Assembly: GCA_009705865.1 (NCBI GenBank)
Contig: WLSJ01000024.1
Span: forward strand, 1 to 16,247
DNA length: 16,247 nucleotides
Source of the DNA: Actinomycetota bacterium
GTDB lineage: Bacteria > Actinomycetota > Acidimicrobiia > Acidimicrobiales > Ilumatobacteraceae
Reading direction: 5' to 3'
Of this stretch, positions 7,046-14,708 are shown in pieces (position 1 is the stretch's first letter; the number at the start of each line of letters is the position of its first letter). The translations under genes and the position numbers were made by a program. The notes under the pieces are model-generated. The model searched no databases and had not been told where the DNA came from. It saw nothing but the letters and a program-made list of their open reading frames with translations.

Positions 7046-9910
7046 TTACTTGACAACAATGTTGACAGTTCGACCCGGAACCACAATTGTTTTGAGCGGG
7101 GTCCGGCCATCAAGGGCAGAAATGATTGCGTCAAGTGACATTGCGGCGGCCAAATGTTCATCTTCTGTTGCGGTAGGTGACATCTGAATGCGAGCGCGCA
7201 CTTTTCCGTTTACTTGTACAGGCACTTCAATGCTGTCTTCCACGAGAAGCGCAGGGTCTGCAATGGGGAAAGGAACATAGGTAACGGTGGTGTCGTGCCC
7301 GAGGCGGAACCACAGCTCATCTGCAATGTGAGGGCACAGGGGAGACAACATTTGTACCAACGGCTCGACCAATTCACGAGGAGCTATCTGGGTGGTGTTG
7401 ACAAGACCCGTTAATGCGTTGTTGAACTCGATGAGTTTGGCAATTGCAGTATTGAATCGAAGATGTTGTAGGTCTGCATCAACACCGACAATGGTGCGGT
7501 GCAAGTGGCGCATCAGTTCTTCTGGTGCTTCGTCTTCGGTAACAACGGTGTCTCCGGTGTCTTCATTGATGACATTGCGCCACAGGCGTTGAAGGAATCG
7601 CTGCATGCCGACAACATCGCGCGTATTCCATGGACGGCTTGCATCGAGAGGCCCCATGGCCATTTCGTACAAGCGGAAGGTGTCCGCGCCGAATTCTTCA
7701 TACATCTCGTCTGGAGTAACGATGTTCTTCAAGCTTTTTCCCATTTTGCCGTATTCACGAGCGACTGTTTCGCCTTCCCACGAATACACACCGTCAGTTT
7801 CGATGACTTCTGCCGCCGGAACTGTTTGTCCACGGTCGTCGCGGTAGGCATATGCCTGGATATAGCCCTGGTTAAACAAACGATGGAATGGTTCTTCGCT
7901 TGATACATGACCAAGATCGTGCAGCACCTTGTGCCAGAAACGTGCGTACAACAAATGCAGAACGGCATGTTCGACACCACCGACATATAGGTCTGCGCCA
8001 CCTGTGTGTCCGTCACCCTGAGGCCCCATCCAGTAGCGCTCAACTTCATGGTTGATGAATGCATCAGTGTTAGTGGGGTCGAGGTAACGCATTTCGTACC
8101 AGCACGAACCTGCCCATTGCGGCATCACGTTGACTTCACGACGGTATTCACGCATGCCATCACCAAGGTCAAGTGAGACCATGGTCCAATCTTTTACACG
8201 AGCAAGTGGTGGAATTGGGTCACTGTTTGCATCGTTCGGATCAAGAGTCGTTGGTTTGAAATCTGCGAGCTCTGGCAACAAGACCGGCAATGCCGAAGTA
8301 GGCACAGCATGAGCGCGGCCGTCTTCGTCATACACAATGGGAAATGGCTCACCCCAATATCGCTGACGAGAGAACAGCCAGTCACGCAAGCGATACGTAA
8401 CGGTGGGCTCTCCACAGTTATTTTCGGCAAGCCAAGCGTTGATTACTTTTGTAGCTTCACTAATAGATGCCAAGCCGTTGAGGCTGAGCGAACCATTTTC
8501 AGAGTTGATGTAGACGCCGTCACCAACAAAGGCGTTCGGCCATGTTGAGCAATCAGCAGACGATGCAATTGCGTGTTGATCAAACCACGCCACAGACGGC
8601 ATCTGAATAGCAGTGATGGGCAAGTTGTATGTGCGTGCGAAATCAAAGTCGCGTTGGTCTCCGGCAGGAACCGCCATGATGGCACCAGTTCCGTAACCCA
8701 TCAGTACGTAATCGGCAATATAGATAGGGATGTCGTTGCCCGAGACAGGGTTGGTAGCAGTTGCGCCTGTGAAAACGCCAGTCTTTTGTTTCGAATCATC
8801 TTGACGTTCGTTGTCTTGCTTTGCTGCTGCCTCTGCTTTGTACGCAGCAACAGCAGATTTTTGAGATGCGGTTGTCAATTCGTCAACGAGTGGATGTTCA
8901 GGGGACAACACCAAAAATGTTGCGCCAAACAATGTGTCTGGCCGAGTGGTGAAGACTTCGATAGAGCCGCCGGATGTTGTGAAGGTGACACGAGCCCCTT
9001 CGCTGCGACCAATCCAGTTGCGTTGCATCAACTTGATTGGCTCTGGCCAGTCAAGACGGTCAAGATCAGAGATCAATCGATCTGCATATGCCGTGATACG
9101 CATCACCCATTGACGCATGTTGCGTTTGAAGACGGGGTAGTTGCCGATGTCGCTACGACCTTCGGCCGTGACTTCTTCGTTGGCCAAGATGGTTCCGAGG
9201 CCTGGGCACCAATTCACAGGTGCATCAGACAAGTACGCAAGACGATATGAATCGATGATGTCGTGCTTTTCTCCAGAGGACAATGATGACCATGGTGCAC
9301 CGTTAGGGGTAGCGCGAACGCCAGTCTCGAATTCGTCTACAAGTTCTTCAATACGACGAGCGCGACCAGTTGTCGGGTCACACCACGCACCATGAATTTG
9401 CAAGAAGATCCATTGTGTCCATTTGTAGAACTCTTCGTCAGTTGTGCTGATGCTGCGACGCGGGTCGTGGCCAAGACCAAGGCGGCGCAATTGACGACGC
9501 ATGTTGACAATGTTTGATTCTGTGTTCACGCGAGGGTGAATACCAGTTGTGATGGCGTGCTGTTCTGCAGGAAGACCAAAACTGTCGTACCCGAGTGCGT
9601 GAAGAACGTTGAAGCCCTTCATTCGTTTGAAGCGCGCGAAGACATCCGTGCCGATATAGCCAAGTGGATGCCCAACATGAAGACCAGCGCCTGATGGGTA
9701 CGGGAACATGTCGAGAATAAAGAGTTTTTCTCGTCCAGCGACTTTTGCTGGATCACCAAGAGGGCCAGCTGGGTTTGGTGCTTCAAACGTGCCGTTCTGG
9801 TCCCAAGAGTCTTGCCAGCGTGCTTCTAACTCTGCCGCGAGGTGGGCAGAGTAGCGAAATGGAGGCACTGACGATGTGCGTGAATTGAATGGCGTCGTGG
9901 TGTCACTCAT
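7046..9910 (-). CDS. leuS: Leucyl-tRNA synthetase
   Basis: This 954-aa class Ia synthetase charges tRNA-Leu. The HIGH motif is HVGH (78-81) after MFPYPSGAGL. The CP1 editing domain shows TTRPDTLFGATF (321-332) and YGTGAIMAVPAGDQRDFDFA with the conserved editing Asp at 418; the residue before it is Gly where many LeuRS have His. RDWLFSRQRYWGEPFPI (509-525), PQWAGSCWYEMRYLDP and HAVLHLLYARFW are catalytic-core segments. The signature lysine loop reads KMGKS (722-726) rather than KMSKS. An actinobacteria-like insert lies at about 175-215. The ATG at 9910 is preceded on the minus strand by AGGTG at a suitable distance, inside the palindrome shared with rbfA. It is the first gene of leuS-mgsA-SWEET. 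Confidence 0.98.
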   Translation of the reverse strand: MSDTTTPFNSRTSSVPPFRYSAHLAAELEARWQDSWDQNGTFEAPNPAGPLGDPAKVAGREKLFILDMFPYPSGAGLHVGHPLGYIGTDVFARFKRMKGFNVLHALGYDSFGLPAEQHAITTGIHPRVNTESNIVNMRRQLRRLGLGHDPRRSISTTDEEFYKWTQWIFLQIHGAWCDPTTGRARRIEELVDEFETGVRATPNGAPWSSLSSGEKHDIIDSYRLAYLSDAPVNWCPGLGTILANEEVTAEGRSDIGNYPVFKRNMRQWVMRITAYADRLISDLDRLDWPEPIKLMQRNWIGRSEGARVTFTTSGGSIEVFTTRPDTLFGATFLVLSPEHPLVDELTTASQKSAVAAYKAEAAAKQDNERQDDSKQKTGVFTGATATNPVSGNDIPIYIADYVLMGYGTGAIMAVPAGDQRDFDFARTYNLPITAIQMPSVAWFDQHAIASSADCSTWPNAFVGDGVYINSENGSLSLNGLASISEATKVINAWLAENNCGEPTVTYRLRDWLFSRQRYWGEPFPIVYDEDGRAHAVPTSALPVLLPELADFKPTTLDPNDANSDPIPPLARVKDWTMVSLDLGDGMREYRREVNVMPQWAGSCWYEMRYLDPTNTDAFINHEVERYWMGPQGDGHTGGADLYVGGVEHAVLHLLYARFWHKVLHDLGHVSSEEPFHRLFNQGYIQAYAYRDDRGQTVPAAEVIETDGVYSWEGETVAREYGKMGKSLKNIVTPDEMYEEFGADTFRLYEMAMGPLDASRPWNTRDVVGMQRFLQRLWRNVINEDTGDTVVTEDEAPEELMRHLHRTIVGVDADLQHLRFNTAIAKLIEFNNALTGLVNTTQIAPRELVEPLVQMLSPLCPHIADELWFRLGHDTTVTYVPFPIADPALLVEDSIEVPVQVNGKVRARIQMSPTATEDEHLAAAMSLDAIISALDGRTPLKTIVVPGRTVNIVVK

Positions 9911-9916
9911 GGAAGC

Positions 9917-9931
9917 ACCTATCGTATAGGT
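9917..9931. promoter_or_regulatory. Palindromic, probably bidirectional -10 region between leuS and rbfA
   Basis: The whole gap between the two start codons is 22 bp and contains the perfect inverted repeat ACCTAT-CGT-ATAGGT. On the plus strand TATCGT (9920-9925) is a TANNNT box followed by exactly 7 nt and the rbfA GTG, the geometry of a leaderless transcript. On the minus strand TACGAT (9926 down to 9921) lies 10 nt before the leuS ATG, giving a leader of a few bases at most. The right half also supplies the leuS ribosome site AGGTG. No -35 hexamer is convincing in either direction. Overlapping symmetric -10 boxes are a known basis for divergent transcription. Alternatively the repeat may be an operator. 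Confidence 0.5.
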
Positions 9932-9932
9932 C

Positions 9933-10358
9933 GTGTCGAAGCAGCGCCCAAGGCCGGGAAAACGTCAGTCCAAAGGGGGCTCGTCAAAGGGGTATCCCCG
10001 TACCGCTCGGTTGTCTGAGGTTTTGCGTGAAGTCATTGCCGATGAACTCACCCGCATTGACGATGAGCGCCTTGACCTGGTGACGATCACTGCCATTGAT
10101 GTTGACCCTGAAATGAACAGGGCAATTGTGTATTTCGATTCAATGTTTGGAGAAGAGGGCGACGAAGGAGTTGTTGAGGCTCTTAATGAGTTCCGCCCTC
10201 GTATGCAGGCTTCGATTAATCGCCAGATGCATGCGCGCAAAACACCCATCTTGTCCTTTCGGCCCGATGAAGTAATTCGTAGCGCTGCTCGTATTGAAGA
10301 GTTGTTGCGTAAACAGCCAGACACATCACCTATCTCGTCGCGCGACGACGTCGAATAA
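9933..10358 (+). CDS. rbfA: Ribosome-binding factor A
   Basis: RbfA is a single KH-domain protein that binds the immature 30S subunit and helps mature the 5' end of 16S rRNA. The 141-aa protein has a basic, disordered N-terminus (1-22) and then RTARLSEVLREVIADELTRIDDERLDLVTITAIDVDPEMNRAIVYF, the family's defining helix-strand-strand region (shown here as its span, about 24-69), followed by LNEFRPRMQASINRQMHARKTPILSFRPDEVIRSAARIEELL in shortened form at about 86-127. The start is GTG 9933, with no Shine-Dalgarno at normal distance but a -10-like box 7 nt upstream, so it is probably leaderless. truB follows after 3 nt. The usual upstream partners nusA and infB are absent; leuS is divergent instead. 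Confidence 0.94.
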   Translation: MSKQRPRPGKRQSKGGSSKGYPRTARLSEVLREVIADELTRIDDERLDLVTITAIDVDPEMNRAIVYFDSMFGEEGDEGVVEALNEFRPRMQASINRQMHARKTPILSFRPDEVIRSAARIEELLRKQPDTSPISSRDDVE

Positions 10359-10361
10359 CGC

Positions 10362-11234
10362 ATGGCCCGCAAGAAGCCGTCGACGGCTCACGGGCTCGTC
10401 CTCATTGATAAGCCAGCTGGCCTCACCAGCCACGATGTGGTGTACAAGCTGCGCGGTCATTTTGGTGAAAAACGAATCGGTCACGCGGGCACGCTTGACC
10501 CAGACGCAACAGGGTTGCTTGTTGTCGGAGTAGGTAATGCCACTCGACTGTTTCGCTTCATGGCAGACATGGACAAAACATATTCATGTGAGATTGTTTT
10601 TGGTGTTGAGACCGATTCGTTAGATGACTCGGGCGCAATTACGGCAACTCACTATATGGCAGCGCCCAACATGGATGACATTCGTCGGGTTATTGCAGAA
10701 CAATTCCTGGGTGAGATCATGCAAGTGCCTCCCATGGTGTCTGCACTGAAAGTTGACGGAGTGCGGTTGCACAAATTGGCGCGAGAAGGAATCGAAGTAG
10801 AACGGCCCGCACGACCTATTACGGTTCACTCTTTCGAAGTGGAACCAACAGATAACCCGATGGTGATTCGAGCAACGGTACGCAGTGGTGCAGGAACATA
10901 CATTCGTTCTCTCGGCGCAGACCTTGGAACCGCCCTTGGCGGCGGTGCTCACATTCGTACTTTGCGTCGCTTTTCTGTCGGGCCTTTCTCTGTTGACGAG
11001 GCGAGCACTATTGCCGAACCTGATTTGCTACCAATTCGTGAGGCAGTACGACATTTGGCAGTGCAAGTACTTGACGATTCCGAAGTGACCGATTGTCATT
11101 TCGGACGTACACGCATTGCATGGGACGGCGACGGGCCGTGGGCTGCAATTGATAGCTCTGGTGAGCTTGTCGGAGTCTTCGAAGTGTGGCGTGAACGAAT
11201 CGCCAAACCCACCGTGGTGTTTCACGCAAGATAG
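10362..11234 (+). CDS. truB: tRNA pseudouridine(55) synthase TruB
   Basis: TruB makes pseudouridine 55 in the T loop of tRNAs. The 290-aa protein shows HGLVLIDKPAGLTSHDVV, then RIGHAGTLDPDATGLL with catalytic Asp46, KTYSCEIVFGVETDSLDDSG, QVPPMVSALKVDGVRLHKLAREG and the RSGAGTYIRSLGADLG segment. These are the standard TruB motifs in order. The C-terminal part (about 225-290) is a short PUA-like tail. The ATG at 10362 lies 3 nt after the rbfA stop, so the two are co-transcribed. Its order with rbfA and ribF is the classic bacterial one. Confidence 0.97.
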   Translation: MARKKPSTAHGLVLIDKPAGLTSHDVVYKLRGHFGEKRIGHAGTLDPDATGLLVVGVGNATRLFRFMADMDKTYSCEIVFGVETDSLDDSGAITATHYMAAPNMDDIRRVIAEQFLGEIMQVPPMVSALKVDGVRLHKLAREGIEVERPARPITVHSFEVEPTDNPMVIRATVRSGAGTYIRSLGADLGTALGGGAHIRTLRRFSVGPFSVDEASTIAEPDLLPIREAVRHLAVQVLDDSEVTDCHFGRTRIAWDGDGPWAAIDSSGELVGVFEVWRERIAKPTVVFHAR

Positions 11235-11245
11235 CGTTAGTCCTT

Positions 11246-12199
11246 GTGCAAGTAGTGACAGATCTTTCCGCATGGCCGTGGCCAGATGATCGCTCTGTTA
11301 TCACCATTGGTGCATACGACGGTGTGCATCTCGGTCACCAAGCAGTCATAACGCAGGTTCGTGAGCGTGCAGCTTCTGTTGGGGCACGCAGTGTTGTGGT
11401 GACTTTTGATCGTCACCCCGCAAGCGTTGTTCGGCCTGATGCAGCCCCGCGACTTCTCACAAACACTGATCAGAAACTTGAACTTCTTGCCGCCACCGGT
11501 GTTGATGCTGTGGTTGTGTTGTCGTTTACGCCAGAGCAATCGAAAGAGATCCCGTCAGATTTTGTTCAACGCGTCATTGTTGATGGGCTACATGCCAGCA
11601 CGGTGATTGTTGGGTCTGATTTTCACTTTGGGCATATGCGTCAGGGCAACGTCACGCTGTTGCGCGAGATGGGGGAGCGCCACGACTTCACCTGTGAACC
11701 GGTGGTGCTGATTGCACGGGCCGACGGTATTGATGAACCCGTGAGTTCAACTGCAATTCGTCGCGCACTTGCCGGTGGGGAAATTGCAACCGCCACAAAG
11801 ATGTTGGGACATCCATATGAAGTGATCGGCACGGTTGTGACTGGTGATCAGCGGGGTCGCACTATTGGTTTTCCTACGGCGAATGTTGAAATCCCAAATG
11901 GCATGTGTGTGCCAAGCGATGGCGTGTACGCGGGTATCTATCGTCGACCAGATGGCAGCGAGCATCCGTGTGCCATCAACCTTGGTCGTCGGCCAACGTT
12001 TTATGTCAACGCCGAACATTCATTGCTCGAGGCGTATCTCATGGATTTCAGTGGAGATCTGTATGGCGAAACCGCTGCAGTGCAGTTCGTGGCGTTCTTG
12101 CGCAGCGAACGCCAGTTTGCTGGTATTGATGAATTGAAGAATCAACTACAAGTTGATATTGCGCATGCGCGCGATGCTGTTGCTACGCACCTGCAGTAG
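11246..12199 (+). CDS. ribF: Bifunctional riboflavin kinase / FAD synthetase
   Basis: RibF phosphorylates riboflavin to FMN and adenylates FMN to FAD. In this 317-aa protein the N-terminal FMN adenylyltransferase has GAYDGVHLGH (22-31, HIGH-like), TFDRHP (53-58), VGSDFHFGHMRQG (122-134) and SSTAIRRAL (167-175). The C-terminal kinase has GRTIGFPTANVE (204-215; PTAN binds nucleotide and metal), PSDGVYAGIY (223-232), AINLGRRPTF (243-252) and LEAYLMDFSGDLYG (261-274) with catalytic Glu262. Both activities appear intact. The GTG 11246 start follows truB by 11 nt and has a weak ribosome site; TTG 11244 is out of frame and was not used. The last 17 bp overlap the end of the convergent fbiC. Confidence 0.96.
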   Translation: MQVVTDLSAWPWPDDRSVITIGAYDGVHLGHQAVITQVRERAASVGARSVVVTFDRHPASVVRPDAAPRLLTNTDQKLELLAATGVDAVVVLSFTPEQSKEIPSDFVQRVIVDGLHASTVIVGSDFHFGHMRQGNVTLLREMGERHDFTCEPVVLIARADGIDEPVSSTAIRRALAGGEIATATKMLGHPYEVIGTVVTGDQRGRTIGFPTANVEIPNGMCVPSDGVYAGIYRRPDGSEHPCAINLGRRPTFYVNAEHSLLEAYLMDFSGDLYGETAAVQFVAFLRSERQFAGIDELKNQLQVDIAHARDAVATHLQ

Positions 12200-14561
12200 G
12201 GCTTAAGAATTTGTAGGCCGTATTGCGTTGCACCAATGTGCGGCGCATCGGAGCCACAATTTCGCCGAAGCGACCTTCTGTCATCATCTGGCCATGGTTG
12301 GCACCTGCAGCACGAGAGATGTTCTCATCCATCAATGTGCCACCGAGGTCATTACAACCGGATTGCAGTAACTGTGCAGCCCCCGCAGTTCCGATCTTGA
12401 CCCAGCTGACCTGCACGTTGTCGATGAGGCCATGGTAAAAAATGCGGCCAATGGCGTGCATCAAGAGGTTCTCGCGGAACGTTGGTCCACGACGAGCTTT
12501 ACGCTGCAAATAAATGGGTGAAGCCATGTGAACAAACGGAAGCGGAATGAATTCAGTGAAGCCGCCGGTTTCTTTCTGCAGCTCGCGCGTGACCACCATG
12601 TGCTTTGCCCACGAGCGTGGATGCTCAACGCTGCCGAACATGATGGTGATGTTTGAATGTAGGCCAATGGAATGAGCCTGACGATGGCACTCAAGCCACT
12701 CTTCGGTATTGACCTTGTCAGAACAAATGATGGCGCGAATATCGTCATCCAGAATTTCTGCAGCAGTTCCGGGAAGTGACGCAAGGCCAGCTTCTTTGAG
12801 GCGAAGCAAGTATTCACGCAGTGACTCACCATTGCGATGTGCACCTTCAGTTACTTCAAGTGCCGTAAAGCCGTGAACATGCATATCGGGAACTGCAGAC
12901 TTCACTGCCTTAGTGACATCGATGTAATAGTCGCCATCAAAGTCGGGGTGAATACCGCCTTGCAAGGTGACTTCTGTTGCACCCATTTCCCACGCCTCGA
13001 CAGCACGCTCAGCAATGTCATCCAATGTCAAGAGATACGGAGTACCGCGAAGGTTCAGGCTGAGTGGACCTTTTGAAAAACCACAGAACTTGCATTTGTA
13101 CGTGCAGACATTTGTGTAGTTGATGTTTCGGTTGTGTACCCATGTGACGTTGTTGCCAACGGTCTTGAAACGTAATTCGTCTGCATAGTCAGCGAGATAT
13201 CCGACTTCGGGCCCACGAGCAGCAAACAGTGCCACTACTTCGTCTTGACCAAGTTCTTGTCCGTTGCGGTGACCTTCGATGATTTCTGCAATGCGGCCCT
13301 TTGCTGCAGGGCGAGGATGAGGGACAAGTGTCATTGGTTTCACGTTTGAACCTGAATACCACTGTGTTGACTTATGTCCGACGAGGACAACTTCGGCACC
13401 GTCTTGAACAACATCAGCTGCTGTTACTTTTTCAGGCCAGAAAGCACCCGGATCATCGCGACCAAGACCTTCTGCGTCAGTGCGATCCATAACAGGAAAG
13501 TGCAATGCAGGGTCGAGCCATTTCTCTGGGGCTGTTGCGTACTCGGGGTAGATAGTGAGACGAGGCGCAAGCACCATGCCGCGATCTTCTGTGACATCGC
13601 GCAGGCGATCAAGTGCGGGCCACGGACGTTCTGGGTTTACATGGTCAGCAGTAACAGGAGACACGCCGCCCCAGTCATCAATTCCGGCATCAAGCAAGAT
13701 GCCGAAATCATCTGACAAGTTCGGTGGAGCTTGCAAGTGAATTGAGGTTGGCAAGATCAAACGTGCAACGGCAATCGACCACAAGTATTCATCTTCTGGG
13801 CATGGCTTTGCTTTGTGCATTGCAGTGCCAGCTTTTGGCAGGAAGTTCTGCACGATGACTTCTTGTACATGCCCATACTTTGCGTGAGCGGCTGCGATGA
13901 GTGCAAGAGCCTCAATGCGGTCACGACGCTCTTCGCCAATACCGACCAAAATTCCGCTGGTGAACGGAATAGCAAGTTCGCCAGCTTCGCACAGTGTGTT
14001 GATCCGGCGTTGAGGTTCTTTGTCGGGTGCACCACGGTGACATTCAAGATCATCGCGCAATGATTCAAGCATCATTCCTTGAGACGGTGACACACTTCGC
14101 AACATTGCTAACTCGTCGTTATACAACGCTCCTGCGTTTGCATGAGGTAGTAAACCTGTTTCGTCGAGGACCAGCTTTGCCATGTCGTGCAAGTAATGCA
14201 CGGTTGAGTCGTATCCGTTGTCGCGCAACCAGTTGGCAGCAATCTCGTAGCGCTCTTCTGGGCGCTCGCCCAAAGTAAACAGTGCTTCTTGGCAACCGGT
14301 GCGTGCACCTTGACGCGCGATGGCAAGAACATCTTCTGCCGTCATGTACGGCTTTTCTAAACGCGCAGGCGGTTGGGCAAACGTGCAGTATCCGCATTTA
14401 TCGCGGCACAACATGGTGAGCGGTATAAACACCTTCGGCGAAAATGTGACGCGCGTGCCATGTGCTGCATCGCGCACACCACGTGCGCGCGACATCAACT
14501 CATCAAGAGGCAGTGTCAAAAGGTCGTCAACAAACGACTGATCGATGGGGTGAGATGACAT
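12183..14561 (-). CDS. fbiC: F0 synthase FbiC (fused CofG + CofH radical SAM enzyme)
   Basis: FbiC condenses L-tyrosine with 5-amino-6-ribitylamino-uracil, a riboflavin intermediate, to make F0, the deazaflavin core of F420. Counted from ATG 14561 (792 aa), the N-terminal CofG-like half carries radical SAM cysteines 52, 56 and 59 (CRDKCGYC), then QEALFTLGERPEERY and DDWGGVSPVTADHVNPERPWP (about 295-315). The C-terminal CofH-like half carries cysteines 486, 490 and 493 (CTYKCKFC) after NRNINYTNV, then EVTLQGGIHPD, ALEVTEGAH, PGTAAEILDDDIR and NDLGGTLMDENISR. Both CxxxCxxC sites are complete. The start is unsure: ATG 14561 lacks a ribosome site, TTG 14591 has AAAGG 7 nt upstream inside a small hairpin, and ATG 14648 is the longest option. 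Upstream on the same strand lie the chorismate mutase fusion and ribE. Confidence 0.96.
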   Translation of the reverse strand: MSSHPIDQSFVDDLLTLPLDELMSRARGVRDAAHGTRVTFSPKVFIPLTMLCRDKCGYCTFAQPPARLEKPYMTAEDVLAIARQGARTGCQEALFTLGERPEERYEIAANWLRDNGYDSTVHYLHDMAKLVLDETGLLPHANAGALYNDELAMLRSVSPSQGMMLESLRDDLECHRGAPDKEPQRRINTLCEAGELAIPFTSGILVGIGEERRDRIEALALIAAAHAKYGHVQEVIVQNFLPKAGTAMHKAKPCPEDEYLWSIAVARLILPTSIHLQAPPNLSDDFGILLDAGIDDWGGVSPVTADHVNPERPWPALDRLRDVTEDRGMVLAPRLTIYPEYATAPEKWLDPALHFPVMDRTDAEGLGRDDPGAFWPEKVTAADVVQDGAEVVLVGHKSTQWYSGSNVKPMTLVPHPRPAAKGRIAEIIEGHRNGQELGQDEVVALFAARGPEVGYLADYADELRFKTVGNNVTWVHNRNINYTNVCTYKCKFCGFSKGPLSLNLRGTPYLLTLDDIAERAVEAWEMGATEVTLQGGIHPDFDGDYYIDVTKAVKSAVPDMHVHGFTALEVTEGAHRNGESLREYLLRLKEAGLASLPGTAAEILDDDIRAIICSDKVNTEEWLECHRQAHSIGLHSNITIMFGSVEHPRSWAKHMVVTRELQKETGGFTEFIPLPFVHMASPIYLQRKARRGPTFRENLLMHAIGRIFYHGLIDNVQVSWVKIGTAGAAQLLQSGCNDLGGTLMDENISRAAGANHGQMMTEGRFGEIVAPMRRTLVQRNTAYKFLSPTAGA

Positions 14562-14596
14562 GAGGTCATGTCGAGAAAACTGGCGCGACAAGGCAG

Positions 14597-14609
14597 CACC
14601 TTTCAGGTG
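14597..14609 (-). promoter_or_regulatory. Small inverted repeat covering a possible fbiC ribosome site
   Basis: On the fbiC strand CACCT-GAA-AGGTG forms a 5-bp stem with a 3-nt loop. Its right arm includes AAAGGTG, which would be the ribosome site of the TTG start at 14591. If that start is used, the hairpin could dampen translation. A 5-bp repeat can arise by chance. Confidence 0.25.
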
Positions 14610-14696
14610 GATCCGGTGGAATATGTGCCAGTGGCGGTCGAACCCCATCAGACGAGCAAGAAATGTCTGGTGGCGCCCATTTGGCCGCGCACCTAA

Positions 14697-14702
14697 ATAG
14701 TA
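14697..14702 (-). promoter_or_regulatory. Candidate -10 box for fbiC
   Basis: TACTAT on the minus strand fits TANNNT and lies just after the stop codon of the upstream fusion gene. It would give fbiC its own transcript with a leader of roughly 100-130 nt to the start options at 14591 or 14561. No good -35 was seen. The gap could equally be internal to a ribE-fusion-fbiC operon. Confidence 0.3.
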
Positions 14703-14708
14703 CCGCCG

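Noticed and set aside
8573..9250. 225-aa open frame on the plus strand inside leuS
   Set aside because: It is antisense to a strongly conserved gene; its Cys/His-rich translation is a frame shadow.
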